From contig JAPPLJ010000002.1 in NCBI GenBank assembly GCA_028819475.1, positions 30,063-94,062 on the forward strand: a DNA stretch of 64,000 nucleotides, in the 5' to 3' direction. This DNA is from Rhodospirillaceae bacterium (GTDB lineage Bacteria; Pseudomonadota; Alphaproteobacteria; Bin65). Made by a program: the position numbers and the translations under genes. Shown piece after piece: positions 36,841 through 46,293 of the stretch. The number at the start of each line of letters is the position of its first letter. The first letter of the stretch is position 1. Under the pieces are notes generated by a model. It saw only the letters and a program-made list of their open reading frames with translations. It searched no databases and had not been told where the DNA came from.

Positions 36841-36892
36841 CCCGTTTGACCGGCCCGTTTGACCGGCTTGGTTGACCAGCCCGGTTGACTGG
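36841..36892. repeat. Four imperfect 13-bp tandem repeats
   Basis: Four units of the form CCCGTTTGACCGG / CCCGTTTGACCGG / CTTGGTTGACCAG / CCCGGTTGACTGG lie head to tail in the gap between the zinc-ribbon gene and ftsE. Their cores resemble a -35 TTGAC, but no matching -10 is obvious. Confidence 0.55.
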
Positions 36893-37068
36893 ATCGCGCC
36901 GCCGCTGATAGGCGTCGTGGCAGCGCCGGTAACATGGGTTTCGGGTGACGGTATGGAAGGCGGGCTTTGCCGTAGCAGGACCGGCGGGTCAAGCGCCAAG
37001 CCGTCCGCAGGGGCGGTTCCGCAGCCGGGCCGGCGGGCAAACGGGCCCGGAGACTGAAGGGCATTTCG

Positions 37069-37779
37069 TTGAGAACCGATCTCTTCGATGGCGAGAAACC
37101 GGTCGTGCGGTTCGATCAGGTGGGTATGCGCTACGGCGCCGGGGACGAAGTGCTCCGCGATATCGCCTTCAGCCTGGAACCCGGCAGCTTCCATTTCCTG
37201 ACCGGCGAAAGCGGGGCCGGCAAATCCACCCTGATGCGCCTGATCTACCTGTCCCTCCGGCCGACCCGCGGCCTGGTGCATCTGTTCGGCCGCGACGTCG
37301 CGACCCTGCCGCGCGACAAGGTCCCCGCCATGCGCCGGCGCATCGGGGTCGTCTACCAGGATTTCCAGCTGCTCGACCACATGACGGCGATCGACAATGT
37401 CGCCCTGCCCCTGCGCGTCGCCGGTGCGCGCGGCCCGGATGTCAAAAAGCATGTCTCCGAACTGCTGCGGTGGGTCGGCCTCGGCGAACGGCTGGGCGCG
37501 AAACCGCCGACGCTGTCCGGCGGCGAGCAGCAGCGCGTCGCCATCGCGCGTGCGGTGATCAACCAGCCCGACCTGCTGCTCGCCGACGAACCGACCGGGA
37601 ATGTGGACGACAATATCGGCGTCCGCCTGATCCAGCTGTTCGAGGAATTGAACAGGATGGGCACGACGGTCATCATCGCGACCCATAATTTCGGGCTGGT
37701 CGACCGGTTCCGGTATCCCAGGCTGGATCTGGAGGATGGCGCCCTGAGGATAATCCGGGGCCAGAGGCCGCCGTGCTGA
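37069..37779 (+). CDS. ftsE: Cell division ATP-binding protein FtsE
   Basis: A 236-residue ATPase that with FtsX controls periplasmic amidases at the septum. Walker A is [13 protein letters not shown], the signature is [16 protein letters not shown], Walker B is [13 protein letters not shown] and the H-loop is IIATHNF. The best start is TTG at 37069, with AAGGG 7 nt upstream. Its end overlaps ftsX. Confidence 0.93.
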   Translation: MRTDLFDGEKPVVRFDQVGMRYGAGDEVLRDIAFSLEPGSFHFLTGESGAGKSTLMRLIYLSLRPTRGLVHLFGRDVATLPRDKVPAMRRRIGVVYQDFQLLDHMTAIDNVALPLRVAGARGPDVKKHVSELLRWVGLGERLGAKPPTLSGGEQQRVAIARAVINQPDLLLADEPTGNVDDNIGVRLIQLFEELNRMGTTVIIATHNFGLVDRFRYPRLDLEDGALRIIRGQRPPC

Positions 37780-38657
37780 TCCGCCGCCAGACCGATATCC
37801 CCTTCGATCAGGATCCCGCCGGCAGGCTCTTGCCCTGGATCGTGGCGATCATGATCTACCTGTCCGGCGTCGCCATCGCGGGCGCGATCGCCCTGAACGG
37901 GCTGGTATCGACCTGGTCGTCGGGCCTGAGCGGCGCGCTGACCATCCAGATACCGGCGGGGCCGGACTCGCCGCATGCGCAGCAGCAGGCCGGCGCCGTG
38001 CTCGCCCTGGTGCGGAAAGCGCCCGGAGTCGAACAGGCCCGGCGCCTGCCGCGGCAGGACATGCTCCGCCTCCTGCGTCCCTGGCTGGGCGAGGACGCGG
38101 GCGCCGGCGACCTGCCGCTGCCGATCCTGATCGAGGTGCATGCGGCGCCGGGCGCCGCCATCGATACCGCGGCCCTGTCGGCGAAGGTCGCCGCGGCGGC
38201 GCCCGGCGCGGTTACGGAGAACCACGCCCGCTGGGCCGGACCGCTGATCGGCCTCGCCCGGTCGATCTGGCTGGTCGCGCTGCTCGTCGTCGCCCTTATC
38301 GGGCTGGCGACGGTCATCACCGTCGTCTTCGCGACGCGCACCGGGCTGCGCATCCACCGGCGGGTCATCGGCCTGCTGCACCTGATCGGAGCCCATGACC
38401 GCTATATCGCGCGCCAGTTCGAACGCCAGGCGCTGTGGCTCAGCCTGCAGGGCGCGATCATCGGCATCGTCTTTGCCATCGGAACGGTCTTCGGGATCGC
38501 CGATCTGGCCGGCAAGATCGAACTGGAGCCGGCGGCCGGCGCCATCTTCACGCCGGGCCAATGGGCCATTTTCGCCTGCGTGCCGGTCGTGGCGGCGCTG
38601 GTTGCGCTGCTGACCGCCCGGATTACCGTGTTGCGAACACTCCGGCGCATGACGTGA
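37773..38657 (+). CDS. ftsX: Cell division permease-like protein FtsX
   Basis: A 294-residue membrane partner of FtsE. The first helix is at ~20-45 ([25 protein letters not shown]), then a periplasmic domain (~50-150), then three helices (e.g. [23 protein letters not shown]) enclosing the MacB/FtsX loop [27 protein letters not shown]. It starts with GTG inside the end of ftsE, so translation is coupled. The sequence is divergent in the periplasmic part, as usual. Confidence 0.88.
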   Translation: MLIRRQTDIPFDQDPAGRLLPWIVAIMIYLSGVAIAGAIALNGLVSTWSSGLSGALTIQIPAGPDSPHAQQQAGAVLALVRKAPGVEQARRLPRQDMLRLLRPWLGEDAGAGDLPLPILIEVHAAPGAAIDTAALSAKVAAAAPGAVTENHARWAGPLIGLARSIWLVALLVVALIGLATVITVVFATRTGLRIHRRVIGLLHLIGAHDRYIARQFERQALWLSLQGAIIGIVFAIGTVFGIADLAGKIELEPAAGAIFTPGQWAIFACVPVVAALVALLTARITVLRTLRRMT

Positions 38658-38661
38658 CGCG

Positions 38662-39333
38662 ATGAACCGGCACGCCATGACGCCCGTGGACCGGAGCCGG
38701 GCGTTTCCGCACAAACGGCGCAAGCCGTGGCGCGCGCTCCGCTGGTTCGCCGCAATTTGCGCGCTGGCGGCGCTGCTCTGGCTCGCCGGGCTGGGCTGGT
38801 TCGGCTTCACCATGCCGCAAACGCCGGCCGACGGCCGGACGAAGACGGATGCCATCGTCGTCCTGACCGGGGGCTCGGGGCGGCTTGCCGAAGGCATCCG
38901 GCTGCTCGCAGCCGGTGCGGCGCCGGTTCTGTTCGTATCCGGCGTCGATCCGAGAGTCGACAAACAGTCGGTACTGCGCGGCGCCGGCGGCGCGCCGGAA
39001 GAGGTGCACGACCGGATCGTGCTCGGCTTCCGGGCCGAGCATACCCAAGGCAACGCGGACGAGACCGCCCTGTGGGCGCGTGCGCAAAAGCTGAAGTCGC
39101 TGCGCCTGGTGACGGCCAACTACCATATGCGGCGCAGCCTGCTCGAACTGCGCAGCGCCCTGCCGGGCTCCCGCATCGTCGCGCATCCCGTTTTCCCGCC
39201 GGCAGTGTCGCGCGGGCAATGGTGGCGCAGCGTCCGCGGCGTCGCCATCGTCAACGCCGAATTCTACAAGTTCGCCGCCGCCCTGATCCGCGTGACCCTG
39301 GCGCCGGCCGGGCCGGCCGGGCCGGGCTCATGA
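38662..39333 (+). CDS. YdcF/ElyC family (DUF218) membrane-anchored protein
   Basis: A 223-residue protein with one N-terminal helix ([25 protein letters not shown], ~26-50) and a DUF218 domain. [23 protein letters not shown] is the nucleotide-binding-like start, and [15 protein letters not shown] with [16 protein letters not shown] is the family core. Members are linked to envelope polysaccharide and peptidoglycan precursor metabolism (ElyC). It follows ftsX by 4 bp and overlaps plsC (ATGA). Confidence 0.87.
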   Translation: MNRHAMTPVDRSRAFPHKRRKPWRALRWFAAICALAALLWLAGLGWFGFTMPQTPADGRTKTDAIVVLTGGSGRLAEGIRLLAAGAAPVLFVSGVDPRVDKQSVLRGAGGAPEEVHDRIVLGFRAEHTQGNADETALWARAQKLKSLRLVTANYHMRRSLLELRSALPGSRIVAHPVFPPAVSRGQWWRSVRGVAIVNAEFYKFAAALIRVTLAPAGPAGPGS

Positions 39334-40064
39334 TCCTGGCCCGCTCGGCGGCCTTTGCGATCGGCTTGTGGCTCGTCACCCTGGCGGCGGGCCTGGCCGG
39401 CCTGCTTCTTCTGGCCGCGCCCCGGCGGGCCGTGTACTGCCTTGCGATCGTCTGGGCCCGTGCCGTCCTGTGGCTGCTGCGCGTCGCGGCGGGCATCCGG
39501 CACAGGGTCGTCGGAAACGTGCTGCCCGACCGGCACGCCCGCTATATTTTTGCCCTGAAACACCAATCGGCGTGGGAAACCATCGCCTTCCTCGCGATAG
39601 CGCCGCCATTTGCCGCCGTGCTTAAGGAAGAGTTGCGGCGGATCCCGGTCTACGGCTGGTTCCTGGGCCGGGCCGGCATGGTGCCGATCCGGCGTTCGGC
39701 GCGCGGCGCGGCCCTGAAGCGGATGCTGCGCAGGGCCCGGGGGCTGGTCGACAGCGGACGGCACCTGCTGATCATGCCGGAAGGCACCCGGATACCGCCG
39801 GGCCGCACCGGGCGCTATCATCCGGGCGTTTACGCGCTGTACAAGTATCTCGACCTGCCGGTCGTCCCGGTTGCCCACAACGCCGGGCTGTTCTGGCCGC
39901 GGAACGGATTTCTCAAGCGGCCGGGGACCATCACGATCGAGTTCCTCGAACCGATCGCGCCCGGCCACGACCGGGAAACCTTCATGGCAACGCTGGAAGA
40001 CCGGATCGAGACGGCGGCGCGGCGCCTCTACGACGACGGCCGCGTTCAGCAGCAGCCGGCCTAG
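39330..40064 (+). CDS. plsC: 1-acyl-sn-glycerol-3-phosphate acyltransferase (PlsC)
   Basis: Adds the second acyl chain to lysophosphatidate in phospholipid synthesis. The 244-residue protein has an N-terminal helix, then KHQSAWETIAF, where the HX4D catalytic motif has Glu in place of Asp (usual for alphaproteobacterial PlsC). ELRRIPVYGWFLGRAGMVPIRR and the substrate motif MPEGTRIPPG follow. Its stop overlaps that of the convergent MarR gene by 4 bp. Confidence 0.9.
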   Translation: MILARSAAFAIGLWLVTLAAGLAGLLLLAAPRRAVYCLAIVWARAVLWLLRVAAGIRHRVVGNVLPDRHARYIFALKHQSAWETIAFLAIAPPFAAVLKEELRRIPVYGWFLGRAGMVPIRRSARGAALKRMLRRARGLVDSGRHLLIMPEGTRIPPGRTGRYHPGVYALYKYLDLPVVPVAHNAGLFWPRNGFLKRPGTITIEFLEPIAPGHDRETFMATLEDRIETAARRLYDDGRVQQQPA

Positions 40065-40576
40065 CGCCCGCCCTGCTGGAGCACGTTGTTGCGCATGCGC
40101 TTGAGCAGGGCGAGCAGGGTCCGCCGTTCCTGGGCGGAAAAGCCGTCCAACGTCGATTCGACGATGCGCAGCACGGCGGGAAAGGCCTCCGCGACCTTGC
40201 GGCGGCCGGCCGCGGTGATGCAGACCAGCACGTTGCGCCGGTCGTGCGCCGGCGTCCTGCGCTCGACCAGGCCGTCCCGCGCCATCTGGTCGACGATCCG
40301 GCTGAGGTTGGAGCGGTCGATCGCCAGCTTGCCCGAAAGGTAGCTGATATTGTGGCCGTCGCTCTCCTGGAGCACGGCCAGGACCCGCCAGAACATGACC
40401 GGGATGCCGAACGGGCGCAGGGCATGGTTGAGCGCCGCAAGGTTTCCGGACTGGATGGTGTAGATGTAGTAGGTCGGAAAGTCCGTAACCGAGAACCGCA
40501 CGGGCGTCGGGTCGTCGGGCAAAGCTCGGGCCACTCCCTGCATGCTGCCCCGCCGGCGCAAAATTGCGGGTGACAT
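40061..40576 (-). CDS. MarR family transcriptional regulator
   Basis: A 171-residue regulator with the MarR winged helix: ISYLSGKLAIDRSNLSRIVDQMARDGLVERRTPAHDRRNVLVCITAAGRRKV (~77-128). The start may be 40576 or the Met at 40543; neither has a strong ribosome site. It is divergent from the metallo-hydrolase gene, with a 23-bp inverted repeat between them that suits a MarR operator. It is the probable ligand-responsive repressor of that transcript. Confidence 0.87.
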   Translation of the reverse strand: MSPAILRRRGSMQGVARALPDDPTPVRFSVTDFPTYYIYTIQSGNLAALNHALRPFGIPVMFWRVLAVLQESDGHNISYLSGKLAIDRSNLSRIVDQMARDGLVERRTPAHDRRNVLVCITAAGRRKVAEAFPAVLRIVESTLDGFSAQERRTLLALLKRMRNNVLQQGGR

Positions 40577-40604
40577 CCGGCCGGGCGGCTTGATACATCG
40601 TTAT

Positions 40605-40627
40605 GTGAAATATGGTTGTAATTTCAC
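40605..40627. promoter_or_regulatory. Candidate MarR operator
   Basis: A perfect inverted repeat GTGAAAT-N9-ATTTCAC (40605-40611 and 40621-40627) lies between the divergent MarR and metallo-hydrolase genes, 28 bp before the latter's start. Size and location fit a MarR dimer site overlapping both promoters. Confidence 0.55.
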
Positions 40628-40654
40628 TTAATCAACCGTCTTCCAGGAGAGACC

Positions 40655-41548
40655 ATGCGCATCGTCATGCTCGGCACGGCCGCCGCCGCGCCCGACCCGG
40701 ACCGCAACCACTCGGCCATCCTGATCACCGTCCGCGGCCGGCACTACATGTTCGACTGCGGCCACGGCGCGACGCACCAGTTGATCCGCAGCAACGTCAA
40801 TCCCGGCCATGTCGATACGGTGTTCCTGTCCCACCTGCACTACGACCATGTCGCCGACTTCGCCTTCTTCGTGCTGACCAGCTGGATCACCAACCGGGAG
40901 AACGCGCCCGTCGTGGTCGGCCCGCCCGGCACGCGCGGTTTCGTCGAGCACCAGTTCGCCGACGGCGCCTTCGCCAAGGACATCGAGGCGCGGGCCGCCT
41001 ACAAGAACCGGCAGGGCAACATGCATGTGCTCAAGCCCGACGTGCGGGAATGCGAGCCCGGCGTGGTGTTCGAGGACGATCTGGTCCGGGTCTCGGCCTG
41101 CTATGTCGAGCACATCCCGCGGGAAATCTCGCCCTGCTTCGGCCTGCGGCTGGATTCGGTCGACGGCAAGTCGGTGGTCTTCTCGGGCGACACCGCGCCG
41201 TGCGAGCGGCTGGTCGAGCTGGCGCAGGGCTGCGACCTGCTGATCCACGAATGCACCTTCCCGGAGAAGGCGCTGGAGTTCCGCCGCAAGGCCAATGTCG
41301 GCACCTGGGCCCATACCAGCCCGGTCGAGCTCGGCAAGATCGCCACCGCGTCGCGCTGCAAGAGCCTGGTCGCGACCCACTTCGGCAGCTTCGATACCAC
41401 CTACCCGGTGCTGCGCGACATGATGTCGGTCCACATGCCGCGCGAACTGATCGGCCCGGCCTTCATGGAGGATGTCGTCGCCGACATCCGCAGGAACTAC
41501 AGCGGCGAACTCCGCCTCGCCCACGACGGCATGCGCATCGACCTGTGA
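40655..41548 (+). CDS. Metallo-beta-lactamase-fold hydrolase (RNase Z/arylsulfatase-like)
   Basis: A 297-residue MBL-fold enzyme. The metal motif HLHYDHVADFAFF (HxHxDH) is at ~58-70. FDCGHGATHQLIRSNV precedes it, and FSGDTAPCERLVELAQGCDLLIHECTF with HTSPVELGKIA and LVATHFGSFD supply the other ligands. The layout resembles RNase Z-like hydrolases, but the regulator and importer around it point to a small-molecule ester or lactone. AGGAGAG precedes the start. Confidence 0.82.
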   Translation: MRIVMLGTAAAAPDPDRNHSAILITVRGRHYMFDCGHGATHQLIRSNVNPGHVDTVFLSHLHYDHVADFAFFVLTSWITNRENAPVVVGPPGTRGFVEHQFADGAFAKDIEARAAYKNRQGNMHVLKPDVRECEPGVVFEDDLVRVSACYVEHIPREISPCFGLRLDSVDGKSVVFSGDTAPCERLVELAQGCDLLIHECTFPEKALEFRRKANVGTWAHTSPVELGKIATASRCKSLVATHFGSFDTTYPVLRDMMSVHMPRELIGPAFMEDVVADIRRNYSGELRLAHDGMRIDL

Positions 41549-41598
41549 GCGGCAGGCCCGGCGGGGGGACGGGTACGGTCCCGCCCGGAACCGGGCGC

Positions 41599-41615
41599 GG
41601 GCCGGAGACCGGCCC
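41599..41615. terminator. Hairpin between convergent genes
   Basis: A perfect 7-bp stem GGGCCGG/CCGGCCC with a 3-nt loop lies in the 84-bp gap between the convergent metallo-hydrolase and importer genes. There is no T-run, so termination is only likely. Confidence 0.35.
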
Positions 41616-41632
41616 GGCCCGGCGGGCCGGCG

Positions 41633-42613
41633 CTATTTGCCGATGAAGTGGTTGGTGAAGAGGTCCTTCAGCGGCACCCTCTTCCGCACGATGCCCTGCG
41701 CGACGTAGAAGTCCTGCAGCTTGGCCAGCCGCTGCTCGTTGATTTCGCCGAGTACCTTCTGGCCGGGATAGACGAGGTCGGCGAAGTATTTGAAGACCGC
41801 CGTGACATAGCCTTCCTTGCCCTTCCACATGGGCGCCGCCTTGGCGAAATCCTTCGCCGCGCCGGCCGGATTGTCCATGACGTCCTTCATGCCCTTGAGC
41901 ACGGCGCCGACGAACTTCCTGATCAGCGCCGGATTCGCCGCGATCAGCTTGTCCGACGCCAGCGAGGCCTGGGCCATGTGCGGGAAATAATCTTCGGACT
42001 TGATGATCCGGATCTTGATCTTGGCGCCCTGAATCGGCGGGATCCAGTCCGGCACGCAGGCGCAGCCGACCGCCTTGCCCTGGATCACCATGCCCGGCAC
42101 CGCGCGGGGGCCGACCGCCATGGCGTTGATGTCCTGTACCTTGAGGCCGGCCGCCGCCAGCATGCCGCGCAGGGCGTAATAGGTCGTGTCCTGATACGAC
42201 ATGACGGAGACATTTTTGCCCTTCAGGCCCGCGGGCGTCGTGATGCCGGAGTCCTCGCGCACGACGAGCTGCATGAAGCCGCGGCCGCCGAAGGCGACGA
42301 CCGAGCGCACCGGGATGCCCTGGGCGCGCACGATGATCGGGCTGTCCGCCAGGCCGCCGCCCATCTCGGCGTTGCCGACGCCGACCTGCTTGGCGACGTC
42401 GACGCCGCCCTTGGCCGTGGCGAAGGCGACTTCCAGCCCGGCCGCCTTGAAATAGCCGCGCTGCTTGGCAAGCTGGAGCGGCCCGAAAGAGGGCAGGATC
42501 GGCGGCGCCGGGAACAGGTAGGTCATCTTTTCGGCACTCGCCGGGCCGGCCCCGAGTCCGGCGGTCAGGCCGGCGGCGAGCGCGGCGGCGCAGAAGGTGT
42601 GCAAGCGGATCAT
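41633..42613 (-). CDS. NMT1/TauA-type ABC transporter substrate-binding protein
   Basis: A 326-residue periplasmic receptor with a signal peptide (~1-28, ending ASA). The mature start MTYLFPAPPILPSFGPLQLAKQRGYFKAAGLEVAF is the classic SsuA/TauA/NMT1 fold. ATG at 42613 has GGGAGG 6 nt upstream. The ligand is unknown: sulfonates, nitriles and aromatic acids are used by relatives. No permease or ATPase is nearby. Confidence 0.85.
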   Translation of the reverse strand: MIRLHTFCAAALAAGLTAGLGAGPASAEKMTYLFPAPPILPSFGPLQLAKQRGYFKAAGLEVAFATAKGGVDVAKQVGVGNAEMGGGLADSPIIVRAQGIPVRSVVAFGGRGFMQLVVREDSGITTPAGLKGKNVSVMSYQDTTYYALRGMLAAAGLKVQDINAMAVGPRAVPGMVIQGKAVGCACVPDWIPPIQGAKIKIRIIKSEDYFPHMAQASLASDKLIAANPALIRKFVGAVLKGMKDVMDNPAGAAKDFAKAAPMWKGKEGYVTAVFKYFADLVYPGQKVLGEINEQRLAKLQDFYVAQGIVRKRVPLKDLFTNHFIGK

Positions 42614-42743
42614 TGTGTTCCTCCCGAAAATGCGTTGCCGGGGCAGCTTCGCATTATTGGCGCGTAGCTGGCAACCGGTGCCAGCCGCCCATTCGAGGGC
42701 GGCGCTGCTCTCGGCGGCGCGCCGGCGCTCGATCCGAATCGAT

Positions 42744-43106
42744 TTACCCAACGCGGCGAAGAATGACCTGCCGGACCCCGCCACGATCTGCTGTCGTGAA
42801 GCGTCCCTCGAGAGCGATTCCCGTTTCGATCAGCCGCAATACATATGCCGCTACGTCTTCCGGCATGCTCGGAAAGAAACGCAGATACAAGATGCCTGCG
42901 GGGACCGGTAGCCCGCGGCGAAACACCAATTCTCCGTAGTCGCGATCGAAGGTGACGATGAGCCGGTTTTCGGCCCGCGCAATCCGAACGACCTCATCGT
43001 CCGGAATTCCGGGAGATCGCTCCGAAATCGAAACGACATCGTGTCCGGCCCGCCGAAGAGCCCGGACGCTCGGAAGCGGTATGTTCTCGTTGGCGGGAAA
43101 CCTCAA
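42744..43106 (-). CDS. DUF5615 PIN-like protein, probable toxin
   Basis: A 120-residue protein with the DUF5615 PIN-like pattern: MRFPANENIPLPSVRALRRAGHDV (the acidic N-terminal site, here Glu7 where Asp is usual), IPDDEVVRIARAENRLIVTFDRDYGELVF (central acidic cluster) and a C-terminal RQVILRRVG. The start is TTG, overlapping the stop of the DUF433 gene (TTGA), so the pair is translationally coupled, like other DUF433/DUF5615 putative toxin-antitoxin modules. Confidence 0.78.
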   Translation of the reverse strand: MRFPANENIPLPSVRALRRAGHDVVSISERSPGIPDDEVVRIARAENRLIVTFDRDYGELVFRRGLPVPAGILYLRFFPSMPEDVAAYVLRLIETGIALEGRFTTADRGGVRQVILRRVG

Positions 43107-43345
43107 CCCGCCGCCCGGTCGCTAACGGCAAAAACCTGTTCGTCCCGCGTGCACTCCTGGGCAAAGGCGAACACGGCGCGCAAGGCTTCCTGCGAAACCT
43201 GGGGATAGCTCTCCAGAACCGCTTCTTCGGTCCACCCCTCCGCAAACAGGCCGAGAAGGAACTCGACCGATAACCGCGTGCCGCGGACCACCGGTTTGCC
43301 AACCAGGATCGACGGATCGCTGCCGATATAGTCGCGCCATTCCAC
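43103..43345 (-). CDS. DUF433 domain protein, probable antitoxin
   Basis: An 80-residue protein of the DUF433 helix-turn-helix family: YIGSDPSILVGKPVVRGTRLSVEFLLGLFAEGWTEEAVLESYPQVSQEALRAVFAFA. The start is GTG at 43345 because TTGGAGG sits about 7 nt before it and family members begin directly before the WRDYI-like strand; the frame is open upstream but not conserved. It pairs with the DUF5615 gene. Confidence 0.8.
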   Translation of the reverse strand: MEWRDYIGSDPSILVGKPVVRGTRLSVEFLLGLFAEGWTEEAVLESYPQVSQEALRAVFAFAQECTRDEQVFAVSDRAAG

Positions 43346-43535
43346 TGCTTCGCCTCCAATCGATGCGGCCGGCCGATCTGCCTGCCCCCGCCGCGGAACC
43401 GGCCGTGTTTGCGACAGCCACCGGAACCCGGAGTATTTTACCCGATTTGCCATCGTTGTGCGAGCAACCGGCATGCGCTGCCCGCGGCCGACCGATTGCC
43501 ACGAGGGGCAGGCAACCGGGGCGGCCCGAAGGACA

Positions 43536-44993
43536 TCACTCGTCGGTACGGATATTCCTGCCGGAACGGCGCCCTGCGGCTCCGGGAAAGACGAACCGGG
43601 CGGTCGCGGCCAGGCCGATTACGGCAAACGGAATGGCGGCGGCGAAGACCGCCCTTGCCGCTTCGGCGATTCCGGCCCTGTCCGCCCCGTCGGCGAACCC
43701 CGCGGCGTTGGCGACGATCCCGACATAGGCGGCGCCGACCGCATAGCCCAGACGTTGGACGGTCGGCAGGGCGCCGGCCACCCGCTCGGTATCGTCGGCC
43801 GGCGCCAGCGCCGTCATCCGGCGCAGCACGAAGGCCCAGGCCATGCCGAACCCGCCCCCCTGCAGGGCGGAGAACGCCGCAATCAGCCAGACCGGGCCGT
43901 TGGGCACGCTGTAGAGGAAGCCGGGTATGCTTGCCGCCACGACCAGCATGCCCGCGCCGATCAGCGTCCGGTCGTGCCGCTCCGCCGAGACCGCGACGAG
44001 GAGCGCGGCGATCGTCCATCCGATGGACGCGCAGGCCACGATATAGCCCGCGACCAGCGCCGAAGCGCCGTGCAGCAGGACGATGAAGAGCGGCCCGTAG
44101 GCCGTCACGCCGATCGTCGCGATGGCCAGGCAGAAGATCATGACCAGGCCCGATCCGACCGGCGCGGCCGGATCGAAGGCGCGGCGCGGGAGCAGCCGGC
44201 TTTCGCCGCCGCGGGCGTCCAGGACCAGAAAGGCGGCAAGGGCGGCAATGCCGGCCAGCACGCACGACGCGGTGCGCAGCGGGCCGACTTCGACCCCGCC
44301 ATAGGCGATCAACACCACACCGGCGGCCAGCAGCAGCAGGCGCGGCGAGAATACGGCGTTTCGCGCCGGGTCCGGCGCCGGCCGCCGGCCGAGCCCTGAA
44401 CCGAAGCCGGCGCCGAAGCCGATCCAGAGCGACAGCGCAACCGCCTGCGTTGCAAAGAACCAGAACCCGCCGCGCCAGTCGGCATATTCGACGAACAGGC
44501 CGCCGATCAGCGGGCCGAGAAAGGCCGACACGCCCCAGAGCGCCGAAACCGCCGCGATGGCCCGGGGAACCAGCGGCCTGGGGAACAGGACGCTCGTCGC
44601 GACGAAGGCAAGCGCCATCAGGCCGCCGCCGCCGAGGCCTTGCAGCAGACGCCCCGCCAGAACCACCCACATGGACGGCGCCAGGGCGCTGATCGCGCAT
44701 CCGGCGGCAAACGCGGCGGCGGCCACGGCCATCGGCAGGCGCACGCCGTACCGGGCCGCCAGCAGGCCGCTCGCGGCGCCGGTCAGAATGGTGCCGATCT
44801 CGTACAGCGAGACGGTCCAGCCGATCAGCGCCTCGCCGCCGATCTCCGCGACCAGCGCCGGCAGCATGGTGGCGACGAGCAGGCTGTCGGCGGCGTGGAG
44901 CCAGACGCCCGCGCAGACCAGAATCAGGGCGGCGCCGTGGCCGCGGAGAGACAGATCGTCGGAAGACTTGCGCAAGGTCCCGGCCGGGCGCAA
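43536..44993 (-). CDS. MFS multidrug/solute transporter (DHA2-like, about 14 helices)
   Basis: A 485-residue inner-membrane transporter with evenly spaced hydrophobic segments across its length. The MFS loop GLLAARYGVRLPMAVAAAAF is at ~75-95 and motif C-like ALWGVSAFLGPLIGGLFVEY is around helix 5. Size and helix number suit the DHA2 drug:proton antiporters. The best start is TTG at 44993, 7 bp after the CNT gene, though a TTG six codons later is equally possible. Substrate unknown. Confidence 0.82.
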   Translation of the reverse strand: MRPAGTLRKSSDDLSLRGHGAALILVCAGVWLHAADSLLVATMLPALVAEIGGEALIGWTVSLYEIGTILTGAASGLLAARYGVRLPMAVAAAAFAAGCAISALAPSMWVVLAGRLLQGLGGGGLMALAFVATSVLFPRPLVPRAIAAVSALWGVSAFLGPLIGGLFVEYADWRGGFWFFATQAVALSLWIGFGAGFGSGLGRRPAPDPARNAVFSPRLLLLAAGVVLIAYGGVEVGPLRTASCVLAGIAALAAFLVLDARGGESRLLPRRAFDPAAPVGSGLVMIFCLAIATIGVTAYGPLFIVLLHGASALVAGYIVACASIGWTIAALLVAVSAERHDRTLIGAGMLVVAASIPGFLYSVPNGPVWLIAAFSALQGGGFGMAWAFVLRRMTALAPADDTERVAGALPTVQRLGYAVGAAYVGIVANAAGFADGADRAGIAEAARAVFAAAIPFAVIGLAATARFVFPGAAGRRSGRNIRTDE

Positions 44994-44999
44994 ACGGCG

Positions 45000-46244
45000 C
45001 TAACCGAGAATGCCGATCACGCAGCCGGTGGCGCTGGTCGCCAGCACGCCGGCGGCGAGGCTCTTCCAGGACAGCGCCAGAATCTCGTTGCGCCGCTCCG
45101 GCATCAGCACGGTCAGCCCGCCGACCATGATCCCCAGCCCGCCGAAGTTGGCGAAGCCGCACATGGCGTAAACCAGGATCAGCCGGCTGCGCTCGCCCAG
45201 CGTGCCTTCGGGCAGCCGGGCGAGGTCGAGATAGGAGACCAGCTCGTTGAGCACGACCTTGGTCGCCATGAGCTGGGCGGCGTCCCAGCATTCCGCCCAG
45301 GGAATCCCCATCAGCCAGCAGAGCGGCGTCATGACGAGGGCGAGGATCTTCTGCAGGGTGACGGCCTCGCCGGCGACATCCGGCAGCAGGGCGAGTACGC
45401 CGTTCGCCAGATGAACCAAGGCGACCAGGGCGATCAGCATGGCGACGATCAGGAACAGCATGTTGAGGCCCTGGCGCGCGCCGACGACCAGCGCCTCCAT
45501 GGCGCTCGACGTCTCGCGCGGCGGCAGGCTCCCGCTGTCCTGCGGCGGCCCGTCCGGCGGCACCATCAGCAGGGCCACGGCGATCGCTGCGGGCGCGCTG
45601 ATCACCGAAGCGACCAGGATCTGGCCGGCGGCGTTCGGCAGGACCGGCGCCAGAATGCTGGCGTAGAGCACGAAAACGGTGCCGGCGATGGTCGCCATGC
45701 CGACGGTCATCAGGACGAACAGTTCGCTGCGGCTGAAATCCTTGAGATAGGGCCGGACGAAGAGCGGCGCCTCGACCATGCCGATGAAGATGTTGGCCGC
45801 GCTGCCCAGGCCGACCGCGCCGCCGATGCGGAAGCCGCGCTCCAGCACGAAGCCGATCCCCTTCACGATCCAGGGCAGGATGCGCCAATGGGTGAGCAGC
45901 GCGGTCAGCGTGCTGGTCACGATGATGATGGGCAGCGCCTGGAAAGCGAAGACGAACGCCGCGCCGGGGCGGGATTCGGTGAAGGGCAGCGCCCCGCCGC
46001 CGATATAGCCGAACACCATGCTGGTGCCCTCGCGCGTCGCTTTTTCCATCGCGGTCACGACATGGCCGAGCGAGGCCACGAGATCGGCGATCAGCGGCAC
46101 CTTGAGCAGGATGAGCGCGAGCGCAATCTGGAGGCCGATCCCGGCCAGCGCGACCCGCCAGGCGCTGCGCCGCCGCTTCTCCCCGACCGCCCAGGCCAGC
46201 GCGAACAGAACGACCAGCCCGAAGGCGCTCTGCAGTTCCGGCAT
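45000..46244 (-). CDS. Concentrative nucleoside transporter (NupC/CNT family)
   Basis: A 414-residue cation-coupled nucleoside importer. Family segments are FVFAFQALPIIIVTSTLTALL, GGAVGLGSAANIFIGMVEAPLFVRPYL (substrate site, ~140-166), ATIAGTVFVLYASIL, and CGFANFGGLGIMVGGLTVLMPERR near the C-terminus. Members take up pyrimidine and purine nucleosides with H+ or Na+. It is upstream of, and probably cotranscribed with, the MFS gene. Confidence 0.93.
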   Translation of the reverse strand: MPELQSAFGLVVLFALAWAVGEKRRRSAWRVALAGIGLQIALALILLKVPLIADLVASLGHVVTAMEKATREGTSMVFGYIGGGALPFTESRPGAAFVFAFQALPIIIVTSTLTALLTHWRILPWIVKGIGFVLERGFRIGGAVGLGSAANIFIGMVEAPLFVRPYLKDFSRSELFVLMTVGMATIAGTVFVLYASILAPVLPNAAGQILVASVISAPAAIAVALLMVPPDGPPQDSGSLPPRETSSAMEALVVGARQGLNMLFLIVAMLIALVALVHLANGVLALLPDVAGEAVTLQKILALVMTPLCWLMGIPWAECWDAAQLMATKVVLNELVSYLDLARLPEGTLGERSRLILVYAMCGFANFGGLGIMVGGLTVLMPERRNEILALSWKSLAAGVLATSATGCVIGILG

Positions 46245-46293
46245 TGTCGATGTCTCCCGAAATTCAGGACCGCGCCACCCGTTCCACCGGCCG

